DNA from: Aquilaria yunnanensis
Lineage: Eukaryota; Streptophyta; Magnoliopsida; Malvales; Thymelaeaceae
DNA: 64,000 bases
Assembly: GCA_039654915.1 (NCBI GenBank)
Contig: CM077599.1
Coordinates: forward strand, 74,616,001 to 74,680,000
Reading direction: 5' to 3'
How positions within the stretch are numbered: position 1 is the stretch's first letter; each line of letters opens with the position of its first letter. Shown in pieces: positions 26,107-36,769 of the stretch. The notes beneath the pieces are model-generated. The model was not told where the DNA came from. It did no database searches and saw only the letters and a list, made by a program, of their open reading frames with translations. Both the position numbers and the translations under genes were made by a program.

Positions 26107-26540
26107 TTTGTTCTAGGGCCCTTTGCCTTATTTTCTTTCTCTTTTGTACTTCTTCTTCTGGCAATCTTCCTTTTTTGTAAGCGAATTTATCTTAATAAAA
26201 GACTTTTTTGGCTAAGTATCTTTGCGAGATTTTTCGTCTCCCTTTGTCCCGAACTCATTCGCTCAAGAGACTTCGGAAAACCTTATCTGCGCTTAGCATG
26301 GCGACCTCCTTCGTGAAATCTTGACTTATACAACTTATGCCCAAGAATTTTGGCTAAGTCTTTTGCCAGGTTTTTTGTTTCCTTTTGTTCCGAACTCATT
26401 CGCTTAAGAGACTTCGGAAAACCTTATCTGGTCGGCCACTTTTGCGGATTTTGCACTTCTTATGCTTAAGAATTTTTGGCTCAGAAACTTTCGTACTTAG
26501 AGAATTTTTCTAGCTTGTACAGTACTATCTTCTTCACCGA
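26107..26540. repeat. Variable 3' region of Tat-2 with two-copy ~140-bp tandem repeat
   Basis: The + strand has AATAAA at 26194-26199, a likely polyadenylation signal for the antisense gene. Two related units follow, each starting GGCTAAGT (about 26212 and 26352) and containing CGAACTCATTCGCT and AGAGACTTCGGAAAACC. Tandem repeats in this position are known for Tat elements as hypervariable 3' untranslated regions. Confidence 0.7.
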
Positions 26541-26544
26541 GACC

Positions 26545-27849
26545 CTAAGTATAGAATTTTCTCAAGGCGTCCGAATGCCACGTATTTTTTAATTCTATAC
26601 CTTCGGAATCGCCGAGCTTGTACACCCCTTTTCGTACTTCGGCAAGGATCAGATAGGGACCTTCCCAGTTCATGTGAAGTACCCCGTGGGATGGCCTTCG
26701 AGGTGCAAATTCAGCCTTTCGGAGAACGAGGTCTCCTTTCTTTATTCCTTTTGGCCTGGCATGCAAGTTTATAGCCGTGGCCACTCTCTGCTGAAAAGCC
26801 TTTCTTCTCAGCTCCGCTATTTCTCTGTGTTCGCCAACGAGGTCGAGCTTGGTTCTTAGGCCGAGGTCATTTCTACTTTCATCAAAAACTTGTACTCGGA
26901 TTGATGGTTGCACTACCTCGATTGGGATGATGGCCTCTGTACCGAAAACAAGCGAAAAAGACGTTTCCCCTGTTGCTCTTCGGGGTGTTGTTCGGTAGCT
27001 CCACAGTACACTTTGGAGCTCTCCTGGCCATTTCCCTTTTGCTTCCCCCAGCCTCTTTTTCAGACCATCTTTTATGGTCCTGTTAGATACTTCTACCTGC
27101 CCATTGCTTTGGGGGTGAGCTACTGGGGCGAAGTGCATTTTTGTTCCGAGGTCACTGATAAATTCCTGTAACCTTTTGTCTATAAACTGGGATCCATTAT
27201 CAGCTACTAGTACCCTTGGTACGCCAAATCTGCATACGATGTTCTTCCATACGAACTTCTGCACTTTTTTTGCCGAGATAGTAGCCAATGGTTCCGCCTC
27301 GACCCATTTGGAGAAATAGTCTACTGCTACTACGCAGAATTTCACGCCTCCAGGCGCTGTTGGGAGTGGTCCTATGAGGTCTATGCCCCAGACTACGAAG
27401 GGCCAGGGATAGTCAGCCGAAGTCACCATTTCCGAGGGTGTCCTCTGGATTTTTGCGTGTTTTTGGCAGTTACTACATTTTCGGACGAACTGCCTAGCGT
27501 CCTTTCTCAAGGTAGGCCAAAAGTATCCTTGGCGCAGTATTACTGCCGCCAGGGCGTCGGTTCCAATGTGTGAACCACAAGCGCCTTCGTGGACTTCTTC
27601 GAGGATCATTTCAGTATCCTCTTCGCCAACACACCTTTGTAAAGGATTTGCATATCCCTGCCGATACAGCTCTTCGCCTATTAGGAAGAATCGCCCGGAG
27701 CATCTTCACACTTTTGCAGCCTCGATGGGGTCTTCGGGGAGCGCATTGTTCGCAAGATACCTTTTTATCGGGTCTTTCCAGCCTCTTTCCGAAGTTACTA
27801 TGCTCAGTACTTCAATGCTTGGGCGGCTTAGTACCTCGGTGTGTGTTTT
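26545..27849 (-). pseudogene. Integrase of Tat-2
   Basis: The minus strand encodes the zinc-binding part (GACGSHIGTDALAAV, then FVRKCSNCQKHAK: HHCC), the DDE core (WGIDLIGPLP, VADNGSQF, NGQVEVSNRTIKDG) and the C-terminal region (RRPSHGVLHMNWEGPYLIL) through to its natural end (DALRKFYT). All three catalytic acidic residues are present. The frame is the same as the upstream RNase H but is interrupted by TGA at 27706-27708, where the other copies have CGA. There is no chromodomain, as expected for the Tat lineage. The enzyme would insert element cDNA. Confidence 0.85.
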
Positions 27850-29196
27850 TTACTTCGCCAAGCAGTCTGCTTCGGCGTTATCCTGTCGAGGTACGTTTTC
27901 GATCCGTATGGTGTCAAACTCTCGAATGAGCTTTGTCACCAGTTCGTGATATTTTGCCAAGACTGAGTCCTTCGCCCCATAGTCTCCTGCCGTTTGCCGA
28001 ACTACTAGCTGGGAATCGCTGTGGGCTTTTAGATTTCGCACGCCAATTCTTCTGGCTAGGCGTAATCTTGCTATGAGGGCTTCATACTCAGCCACATTGT
28101 TGGTGATGTTAAAGCTGAACTTAATAGCCTTCATTACTTCAAGGCCTTCGGGACCTCTGATAATTACCCCAGCTCCTTGGTGTTCGGACCCCGAGGCTCC
28201 TTCGACGTACAAAGTCCACTCTAGCTCACCTTCGCTTGGATCTGGATGGCTATCTTCGGTGATGGGTACTTCGGCAATGAAATCTGCCAGAGCTTGAGCT
28301 TTTATGGCTTTTCGAGGTTCATAAGTGATGTCGTGTTCGCCAAGCTCTATGCACCATTTGGAAAGCCTTCCCGAATGATCCACTTTTCTCATGACATCGC
28401 GCAGAGGTAGACTGCTTCGGACGATGATAGGGTGAGCCTGAAAATATGGTCGCAGCCTTCTTCTTGCTAGCACCAAGGCATATATAGCTTTTTACAACAG
28501 AGGGTACCTGACTTCGGCGCCGTGCAGGGACTTGCTTACGTAGTAGACTGGCCATTGCTTCGCCCCCTCTTCTTTCACAAGGACCGAGCTTACGGCTTTT
28601 TCTGTGACGGCGAAGTATAGCACGAGGGGCTCTCCCTCGCAAGGTTGCCGCAAAGTGGGCAGACCGGCTAAGTAGATTTTGAGTTCCTCCCAGGCCTTTT
28701 GGCAGTCTTCACCCCAAGGATGGTTATTACTCCCGAGGTTGTCCTCCTTTTTTGCTGCCTTAGTGAGGACTTTGAAGAATGGTCGGCACCGGTCTCCATA
28801 TCTGGAAATAAACCTGCTGAGGGAGGTTATCCTTCCGGTGAGCCTCTGCACGTCTTTTATTGTGGTAGGAGTTCGGAACTCGAGTAGAGCCTTAATTTTT
28901 TTTGGGTTGGCATTAATGCCTCTTTCTGATACCATGTACCCAAGGAATTTTCCCGAGGTTACTCCGAAGATGCATTTTTTGGGATTAAGGCGGATCCCGA
29001 AGGCTCTGAGCTGGTGGAAAGTTTCTTTTAGATCTGCGACGTGGTCGCCAGGCAGTTTGCTTTTGACTATCATGTCGTCCACATATACCTCCATGTTTCT
29101 CCCTATTTGGTCGTTGAAGACCTTGCTCATCAACCTCTGGTACGTGGCTCCTGCGTTTTTCAGCCCGAAGGGCATCCTGATATAGCAGTATGTTCC
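27850..29196 (-). pseudogene. RT C-terminal part, RNase H and archaeal-type RNase H of Tat-2
   Basis: Starting at MPFGLKNAGATYQRL (29175), the frame covers the RT palm with YVDDMIVKSK and the first, gypsy-type RNase H region (YYVSKSLHGAEVRYPLL, IVRSSLPLRDVMRKV). A second RNase H follows (WTLYVEGASGSEHQGAGV, NNVAEYEALIA, AHSDSQLVVRQ). Two RNase H domains in tandem mark the Tat lineage. The second one reads YVEG where Tat-3 has YVDG, replacing the first catalytic Asp. A TAA at 28492 replaces the Gln of LLQKA, and a stop at 27850 ends the block. Confidence 0.85.
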
Positions 29197-30252
29197 TCAT
29201 TCGGTGATGAAGGCTGTTTTTTCTTCATCTTCTAGGTCCATCCTTATTTGGTGATACCCACTGAAGGCGTCTAAGAAAGTTAGGAGCCCATATTCGGCAG
29301 TTGAGTCTACCCATTGGTCTATGGGTGGGAGAGGGTACGAATCTTTCGGGCAAGCATCGTTCAAGTTTCTGAAGTCGAAGCACATCCGGAGTTTGCCGCT
29401 TCCTTGTTTTGTGGCAACTACCACATTGCTTAACCATTCAGGGTACTTGACCTCCCTGATGACATCGGCTTCTAACAGTCGTTGGACTTCGGTTTTGACA
29501 AAGTTACTTTTATGAACCGAGATGCCTCGCTTCTTTTGCCAGACAGGCTTTGCCTCCGGACTTACTTTGAGGCTATGTTGAATTATGTCAGGGTTTACCC
29601 CTGGCATGTCTTTCGGAGAGTAGGCAAACAGATCTTTATTTGTCATCAGAAAAGATACAAGTTTTTCCTTGTCACCTTCGGCCAAGTTTTTCCCTATTCG
29701 GGTATTTTGGCCTGGGACAAGTTCTACTTCTTCCATTTCCGCCTTCGCGGGACGCTCTGCCTCGCCCTTTTTTGGTGCTTTTGCTTCCACAGCTTGCGCG
29801 AAATTGTTTGCTGGAGCCTTTCGTGTTTTGACAAACACCTTCCTTACTTCACCTTGATCTATGAAGATTTCCGCATCTCCATCCTTAGCGGCGAAAGTGA
29901 CGGTTAAGTACTTGACATCAGGGCGAATGTGCAGGTTTCCCTGTGTCTGTCTTCCAAGGATGGCGTTGTACGATGAAGGGACATCCATAACGATGAACCT
30001 TGCCATTGTGGAGGCGTACAACTCTGCTGTCCCAATCACCGAAGTCCCTTTCAGCATCAAAGGGAGATCGATCCATCCGAGGACGGGCAGCTCGGCCGGA
30101 CCTACCCTGTAGGTAGGCGAGGTGACGGGCTTGAGGTCGCTGCTAGATACACCCAACCTCGGCAGCAAGTGTGAAAATAGGACGTCGGCATTTGATCCGT
30201 CGTCAAGCAGCACTCTCTTGACGTCCCAGTTTCCTATTCTCGCCATGATCAA
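29197..30252 (-). pseudogene. Protease and RT N-terminal part of Tat-2
   Basis: The 351-codon frame starts ARIGNWDVKRVLLDDGSNAD, the aspartic protease active site in the Tat form (DDGS). It continues through NAILGRQTQGNLHI, the linker, and the RT fingers (KKRGISVHKSNFVKTEVQR, FRNLNDACPKDSYPLPPID, FLDAFSGYHQIRMD). It stops at 29197, where other copies have a Gly (ITEGG). The upstream gag frame joins through a frameshift near 30260. Confidence 0.85.
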
Positions 30253-32041
30253 TAATGGGTCGTCATGGGAAAAATGACAGCGGAACCATCCTTTCGGGCC
30301 AGCTTTTTTGTTGGACTTTGATACTCTATGACTGCTATTTCTCTGGCCTTCCTCTTTCTTTCCGAGGATGGCAGTCCTGTCGTAATTGTTTGTATGATTC
30401 CCGCTAGAGGTGGGGGGCGCCCTTTCGGACTTCGGTTTCTCCGCCTGTCGGAGTCATAGTCCTCATCTTCTGTCTTTCCTTCCTCCTCTTTTCCCCCTTT
30501 CGGGGAAGGCATGCGCAGATAACGCCGAAGTTGGCCCTGTTTTATCAGTGACTCTATATACTTTTTCAATTGGAAGCAGTCTTCGGTGTCGTGGCCGTGG
30601 TCGCGATGAAACTGGTAGAACTTCTTCATATTCTTTCTGTTGTCGGCGGTCATGGCCCGTGGCCGCTGAACCTGAGTTCCCTGTCTTTCCATTGTCATGA
30701 GTATGTTGGTCCTTGTGGTGTTCAGGGGTGTGAAAATGGGGAGTTTCTTCTTCACGTTCTCCGAGGTTGGCCTGCCTATTCGGTGGGATACCGGGTTTGC
30801 TGGCTGGACCCTTCGGCCTGGGTGTGATCGGACTTCGGTCCGCCCATTCTCAGTTCTTTGGCTGTCATGTGCTGTTCGGCCCTTCGGTAGAATTCGCCCA
30901 GCATGTCCGGGGGGTCCTTGGAGAATTCGTAAAACAGCTGCGAGTCCCTCCGAAGGCCCCGTGTCATCGCGAGGATGCGTACTTCGGGCCGAAAGTCTGG
31001 GACACTTAAGGCCTCTCTGTTAAATCTCTCGACATAGTCGCAGATGGTCTCTCCAATTCTTTGCGCTATGTCGAACATCTGAACCGGCATCTTAGCCGTT
31101 GGCCGACTTTCGATAAACTTTTGTGTGAAGGCTGTGGATAACTCCTGGAACTCCATGATGGTTCCTGGGGCCAATGAATTATACCAGGCTGTTGCTGGCC
31201 CAGTGAGAGTAACCTCAAAGCATTTGCACAGGGTAGCGTCGTTGGCACCGTGCATCATCATGCTGCGTCTGTACTTGGTAAGATGGGCCTGTGGATTAGT
31301 ACGGCCATCGTAAGTTTCCAGCCGAGGTACTCTGAAATCACCTGGCATGGCTGCCTCAACTACATCTTTGGTGAATGGGGACTCATCCCCACAAAAGGTT
31401 CCAGACAGCCTAGCCCAGACGGGTTTGCGGGCCACTTGTTTCTCCACTCTGTCTAACCTCGCCAACATTTTCTCCATAAGGGCCGTGGCGCTAGGTTCTT
31501 CTTCTGGCAGGGGGGATTGTCGGTGCCTCTTCGGGGAGCGAGTTCGGCGCTGAGGGGATGGGGACCTCGCCTCAGGCGACTGGCTCCTCCTGTGTGTGAT
31601 TTTGGGTCACCTTGACCCCGCTTGTCCTGCGAGCCGTGCCCCGAGGGGCATGTTTTCTGTTGAACCCTCCTCTCGTGGGTCTTTGGATCCCGAACTACGA
31701 TGAGTTGGTTTGGGGCTTTTTTCCCAAGGGTGTGCTGGCGAATGAGGCCTTTGGGCTTGAGCTTGTTGCGGCCACCTTCGGTCTATCTGTTGTGTCATTT
31801 CAGCCACAACAGAACATTGAAAGTCGTGCAAAAAGCCTATGGTTATGACCAGAGGGCGCTCTTCCTCAGGCGTGGAAGTCCCTGGGAGGGCTTGCTCAGT
31901 GGCCGGTTGGACTTCAGGCGCGGACGGGGACCTCGGGAGTCCCTTGTCCTTAGAACTCCAAGTCTCAACGATGGCGACCCGAGGATGGGTTCCCACAGAT
32001 GGCGCCAAATGATGCCCTGAGACATCTTCACTGGAAGACAT
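30249..32041 (-). pseudogene. Gag of Tat-2, interrupted
   Basis: The likely start is the ATG at 32041, about 30 nt inside LTR C. A conserved peptide GHHLAPSV is then encoded across the primer binding site. The Ser/Arg/Pro-rich N-terminus ends in stops near 31600. The frame 30776-31477 holds the core (AAMPGDFRVPRLETYDGR, FEVTLTGPATAWYNSLAP, MFDIAQRIGETICDYVERF). The frame 30249-30755 holds the nucleocapsid region with the Tat-type His/Cys motif ([12 protein letters not shown]) and the basic SDRRRNRSPKG stretch. Frameshifts or stops separate the three parts. Confidence 0.8.
31988..32008 (-). promoter_or_regulatory. Primer binding site of Tat-2
   Basis: Immediately inside the 5' LTR the minus strand reads TTTGGCGCCATCTGTGGGAA. 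TGGCGCC is compatible with a tRNA ending GGCGCCA, but I have not settled which tRNA. Tat-5 has TTTGGCGCCGTCTGTGGGAA at the same place (61680-61699), and Tat-3 a mutated version (48001-48020). Confidence 0.65.
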
Positions 32042-32760
32042 GGTGACTTCCGGGAGGACTTCCTGTGAAGGAGAATGTCTGGAATTGAGGTTTCCCAGGG
32101 GAATGTGCTTGAAAAACTCAGAGAAGAGGGTTAGGAGGTCCCCGGGGTGCTTTTTCGGGGAGGAGCCTCCGACGCCCAAGTCAGTTTCCTGAGAAGGTAA
32201 AGGGGGAAGCACTAGAGTTTTTAGTGGGCTTGCCTGTGTTTTCTCAAGGAGGAGGAGTCCAACCGTTTGCCAGGGTCTGTTCCCTGGTATTTATAGAGAA
32301 GCCTAGCCCGTTCAGATGACGACACGTGTTTGGTCGGATGTTCTCTGAGTTTCTGGGCGTAGGGGGCGAGTAGCCGGTGGCAGTCTCCTTAAGTGTCGAA
32401 CCGAGACAGGTCGTGACAAGACCTGGACGGTGTCGGCATGTCAAATCGCCGTTTGAGGTGACATGTAGCGTCTGTGGGTGGCATGTCAGAGGCTCCTTAA
32501 ATGCTCATACTGTACTCCCGAAGTCCCTGGACGAGGTCGTCCTCTGACGCGGACGGTGCCCCTTCAGGAAATGTGCCCGTAGTTCGGGGAGGTCCTTGAT
32601 TCAGGGTTCCGCATTCGGGGAGATCCTCTTCGGCTTGCAATAGCTGATTCTCCATCTCCAACGGCGATCTGCTTAGTACCTCGGGGGGGTTAATAGTGTC
32701 CTCGCGTTCCCTGATGCTCCGAGTTCGGGTCAGATAGAGGTGATAGCCCTTCGGCTATCA
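32010..32760 (-). repeat. LTR C: 5' LTR of Tat-2
   Basis: 751 bp, the same length as LTR B. It starts TGATGCCCTGAGACATC and ends CGGCTATCA. The minus-strand TATA box TATAAATA (complement of TATTTATAG, 32288-32296) would start the genomic RNA. The element is followed by its target duplication GGAGT. Confidence 0.92.
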
Positions 32761-32765
32761 GGAGT

Positions 32766-33944
32766 TTCCCCCGTAGATTTTCAGGGAGTCGTACGATAGC
32801 TCCACAGCACACTCGGGAGCTCTCCTGGCCATTTCGCCTTTGCCTCATTTAGTCTTTTCTTCAAGCCGTCCTTTATTGTTCTGTTGGATACATCGACCTG
32901 CCTGTTACTTTGAGGGTGGGCTACTGGAGCAAAATGCATTTTTATGCCGAGGTCAGCCGTGAATTCTTGGAACCCTCTATCCGTAAACTGAGTTCCATTG
33001 TCGGCGACTATTATCCTCAGTATGCCAAATCGGCATATGATGTTCTTCCATACAAACTTTTGGGCATCCTTTGTCGAAATTGATGCCAGTGGTTCTGCTT
33101 CTATCCACTTAGTGAAGTAGTCCACCGCGACTATGCAGAACTTTACCCCACCGGGAGCGTTTGGGAGAGGTCTGATGAGATCAATACCCCATACGGAAAA
33201 GGGGCAAGGATAATCAGCTGAGTATATTCTTTCCGAAGGTAGCTTTTGGATGTTGGCGTGCCTTTGGCAATTGTCACATCTTCGGACAAACTGCCTTGCG
33301 TCTTTCCTCAAGGTAGGCCAAAAGTAACCTTGGCGGAGTAGTACCCTAGCAAGGGCGTCTATTCCTATATGGGAGCCACACGCTCCTTCGTGGACTTCTT
33401 CAAGTATTGTTCTGACATCATCTTCGCCTACACATTTTTGCAGGGGGCTCGTATACCCTTGCCTGTATAGTTCTTCTCTAATGAGGAAGTACCTTCCCGA
33501 GAGCTTCCATACTTTTGCGGCCTCTTTAGGGTCCTCAGGGAGTTCCGAGGTTGCTAGATATTTCTTGATGGGATCCTGCCATCCTTCCCCCGAGGTTTCT
33601 ATGCACATTAATTCTGTACTGGGTTGCTTCAGCACTTCGGTGGGTTCTTTGGTTTTGGCCAAGGCGTCGGCTTGGGTATTATCACTTCGGGGCACGTTCT
33701 TTATGTGTACCGAGTCAAAATCTCCAATGAGTTTCTGGACAAGGTCGTGGTATTTTGCCAAGGTTGGATCCTTTATCGGGTACTCTCCATTCGTCTGCCG
33801 AACTATTAACTGTGAATCACTGTGGGCCACAAGGTTCTTTACATCGACCTTTTTGGCCATCTTTAGTCCGGCTATGAGGGCCTTATATTCGGCGATGTTA
33901 TTGGTAACATTAAAACCGAACTTGATTGCTTTAGAGGCTTCCAT
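32766..33944 (-). pseudogene. Archaeal-type RNase H end and integrase core of Tat-1
   Basis: One 387-codon frame from 33944 encodes the later part of the second RNase H (NNIAEYKALIAG, AHSDSQLIVRQ), the linker, the integrase HHCC region (GSHIGIDALARV, RRCDNCQRHA) and the core (WGIDLIRPLP, VADNGTQF, QSNRQVDVSNRTIKDG). The residue aligning with the catalytic Glu of Tat-2 (QVEVSN) is Asp here (QVDVSN), so activity would be lost or reduced. The frame ends at WSYRTTP and passes into the join with Tat-2. Its continuation is at 21906-22261. Confidence 0.85.
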
Positions 33945-34037
33945 GCCTTCGGGCCCCTGAAGGACTATTCCAGCTCCGTGATGCTCTGCGCTTGACGCTC
34001 CATCGACAAAGAGCTTCCATTCTGGGCCAGCCTCTGT

Positions 34038-35231
34038 TCAATCTTCCACGACGGTTTCAACATTTTTGATCTCAGGGATTTCGGCAATGAAGTCTGCTAG
34101 TGCCTGGGCCTTTATTGCCTTTCTAGGTTCGTAAGTAATGTCATATTCTTCGAGTTCGAAGCACCATTTTGATAGTCTTCCCGAATGCTCCACCTTTTTC
34201 ATCACATCGCGTAGGGGCAGGCTACTTCGGACGATGATGGTGTGTCCTTGAAAGTAGGGTCGCAATCTTCTGCCTGTGAGTACTAAGGCGTAGATAACCT
34301 TTTGGAGCAATGGGTATCTGGTCTCGGCACCATGTAGGGACTTGCTTACATAACATACTGGCCATTGCCTCCCCCCTTCTTCTTTTACTAGGACCGAACT
34401 CACCGTTTTTTCAGTAACCGCGAGGTAGATGATGAGAGGCTCTCCCTCCCGAGGTTGCTGAAGTGTTGGTAGGTGGGTCAGGTAGCTTTTAAGCTCATCC
34501 CAAGCTTTCTGCCATTTGGTGTTCCAGGGATGCTCCTGGGTCCCGGAGGTGCCGTCGCCCTTGGGGACTTTGGTGAGTACTTTGAAAAATGGCCGACATC
34601 GATCGTCGTACCTGGTGATGAATCTACTAAGGGGGATGATTCTTCTAGTGAGCCTTTGTATGTCTTTGATGGATGCAGGTGTTCGAAAATTTAGCAGGGC
34701 CTTGACTTTTTCAGGGTTAGCGTCTATTCCCCTTTCTGATACCATAAACTCGAGAAACTTTCCTCCATTTACCCTGAACACACAATTTTTGGGGTTAAGA
34801 CGTATGCCGAACTCCCGAAGGCGTTGGAAGGTTTCGGCTAGGTCGGTGATATGATTACCAGGCATTTTGCTCTTGATTATCATATCATCAACGTATACTT
34901 CCATATTTCTCCCGATCTGTGAATTGAATACCTTGTTTATCAGCCTTTGATAGGTGGCCCCTGCGTTTTTAAGCCCGAAGGGCATTCTGACGTAGCAGTA
35001 GGTGCCTATTTCCGTGATGAAGGCTATTTTTTCTTCGTCCTCAGGGTTTATCCAAATATGATGATATCCATTAAAGGCATCGAGGAAGTTGAGAAGCCCG
35101 TATTCGGCGGTTGCATCTACCAGCTGGTCTATGGCTGGCAAAGGGTAATAATCTTTTGGGCATGCGTCATTCAGATTTCGGAAGTCGATGCACATTCGGA
35201 TTTTTTCACTTCCCTCTTTTGTGGCAATAAC
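34038..35231 (-). pseudogene. RT and gypsy-type RNase H of Tat-1, cut by Tat-3
   Basis: The 385-codon frame starts in the RT fingers (FRNLNDACPKDYYPLPAID) and carries the palm YVDDMIIKSK and connection (LTRRIIPLSRFITRYDDR). It ends after the first RNase H (YYVSKSLHGAETRYPLL, KAIKAQALADFIAE). A stop or frameshift near 34035 separates it from the second RNase H at 33944. Upstream sequence is missing because Tat-3 begins at 35232. The five bases before the join, ATAAC, are the presumed target site. Confidence 0.85.
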
Positions 35232-36099
35232 TGATGCCCAGCGGCATCTTCGTTGGAAGACATCGTGACTTCGGGAGGGACTTCCTGAGAGGGAGAACGT
35301 CTGGAGCCTAGATCTCCCAGGGGAGTGTGCCTGTAAAACTCGTAAAAAAGGGTTAGGAGGTCCCCGGGATCTTTTTCAGGAGAGGAGCCTCCGACGCCTA
35401 AGTCAGTGTCCTGAGAGGTGAAAGAAGGGGAGCACTAAAAGGTTTAGTGGCCTTGCCTGTTTATATTTTCTCAGGGGGAGAAGGTCAGATTGGGGATCCA
35501 TTTGCCAGGGCCTATTCCCTGGTATTTATAGGAGTTCCCAGCCCGTTCAGATCATGACACGTGTTCGGTCGGATGTTCTCTGTGTTTCCGGGCGTAAGCA
35601 ACAAGTAGTCGTTTGCAGGCTCCTTGAGCCTTGAGCCGAGACAGGTCGTGACAAGACCTGGACGGCGTCGACGTGTTAGACCGCCGTTTGGGGCGGTGTG
35701 TAACGCCTGTGGGCGACATGTCAGAGGCTCCTTAAATGCTCATGTCGTACTCCTGATGTCCTCTAGGTGAGGTCGTTCTTTGGTACGGATGACTTTCTTC
35801 GGTAGTTATGCTTAGTAGCTCGGGAAGTCCCCTGGTTCGAGGGTTCCGCCTTCAGGGAAGTTCTCTCCTGCTTGCAATAGCCGGTTCTTTATCCCCGAAG
35901 GCGATTCGCTTGGTCCCCCGAGGGAGCCGGCGATACCTTTAGAACGCTTAGCGTATTAGCCGAAGTCCCGACTTCGTGGTATCTGACTTTGCTTCTTCCG
36001 TGGTCAGTGATAGGGCCTTTTTCGGATGACGCCAGGCTTCCCGACCATGTTTTCGTCAGGAAGTATGTACTGAGAAAGTCGATAGCCCTTCGGCTATCA
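35232..36099 (-). repeat. LTR D: 3' LTR of Tat-3
   Basis: 868 bp, starting TGATGCCCAGCGGCATC and ending GATAGCCCTTCGGCTATCA. The minus-strand TATA box is at 35523-35531 (complement of TATTTATAG). The polypurine tract follows (complement of TAGGCCCCCCTCC). Confidence 0.9.
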
Positions 36100-36384
36100 T
36101 AGGCCCCCCTCCAAAAAGCCGAAGTGGGAACTTCGGTTTGTCGGCTTTCAGAGGGCGTCCTTCAGGACCTCGGGTGTAATACCTGTGCCGAAGATGTACC
36201 TTTTGTCCGAAGACGTGGGCTGTTCGGTTATAGCCCGTCCTTTGGTGTCTTCGAGGTCACCCACTTCTCTCCTTTTGCAGGGCTGCGTAACGTCGCGTCT
36301 TGTAACCAGGCGTGTCAGTCTGGAGCAGCGTGCCCAGGGTCTAGGGGTGTCAGAAAGCGTATCCTTCTTTTGGCACGATGGCTG

Positions 36385-36528
36385 ACACGTGGCAGCTTGT
36401 TACTGGCGGGGACTGCGCCGGATACAGCAGGTGCGCCTTTTCACGCGCAATGAGCAGTTATGGCGACTGTTCGCCTTTGTGGAGTACTTTATGACGCCGG
36501 TTCGCCTACCCTCCTCGGCCTATATATA
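36385..36528 (+). promoter_or_regulatory. Promoter of Tat-3 antisense gene: ACACGTGGC plus TATA box
   Basis: ACACGTGGC at 36385-36393 and TATATATA at 36521-36528 (136 bp apart), 249 bp before the ATG. Same layout as in Tat-2, Tat-4 and Tat-5. The flanking parts of 36113-36769 are upstream sequence and leader, with no gene seen. Confidence 0.65.
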
Positions 36529-36769
36529 CCTCTGTTCCTTCATAACCTCCTTTTGCTTCTGCTTTTGCTTTCAACTGCTTTCACGTTTTCTCCTGCTTTT
36601 TGTGGCGATCCTCTTTGACGGAGTGTTTTCCAGCAACCTTTCGCGACGACGTCTTCAAATCCAGATTTTGGCAAAACATTTGGTGGGTTTTAACTTCCAG
36701 AGTCTTTTGCTTTTTAAGCTTTCTCGAAGTCGTTTTTGGCCTTTTTCCGAAATCGCTTTTCAGCCGACC

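Larger units (their letters stand above)
22267..32760 (-). mobile_element. Tat-2: full-length Tat-lineage element inserted in Tat-1 integrase
   Basis: The 10,494-bp element is bounded by two 751-bp LTRs (22267-23017 and 32010-32760) and flanked by a perfect 5-bp target duplication GGAGT (22262-22266 and 32761-32765). On the minus strand it carries PBS, gag, protease, RT, RNase H, archaeal-type RNase H and integrase. The antisense gene is on the + strand next to the left LTR. Gag-pol has frameshifts and several stops, and the antisense gene has four stops, so it is not autonomous now. The LTR pair differs by scattered, mostly transition, substitutions. Confidence 0.92.
17580..35231 (-). mobile_element. 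Tat-1: Ty3/gypsy Tat-lineage element, split by Tat-2 and cut by Tat-3
   Basis: Visible parts are 17580-22261 (3' LTR, antisense gene, integrase C-terminus) and 32766-35231 (rest of integrase, both RNases H, RT). The two parts join when Tat-2 (22267-32760) and one copy of its GGAGT duplication are removed: the integrase frame ending at 22261 resumes at 32766. At 35231 Tat-3 begins inside the RT; the remaining RT, protease, gag and 5' LTR should lie to the right of the window. Tat-1 inserted into gag of the chromovirus. It is the most diverged Tat copy here, and its LTR and antisense gene differ most from the others. Confidence 0.85.

Noticed and set aside
25451..26164. 237-codon minus-strand frame opposite exon 4 of the Tat-2 antisense gene
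   Set aside because: It is a shadow of the Lys/Glu-rich coiled coil read in reverse (Pro/Ser/Arg-rich), and is not conserved as an open frame in Tat-3 or Tat-5.
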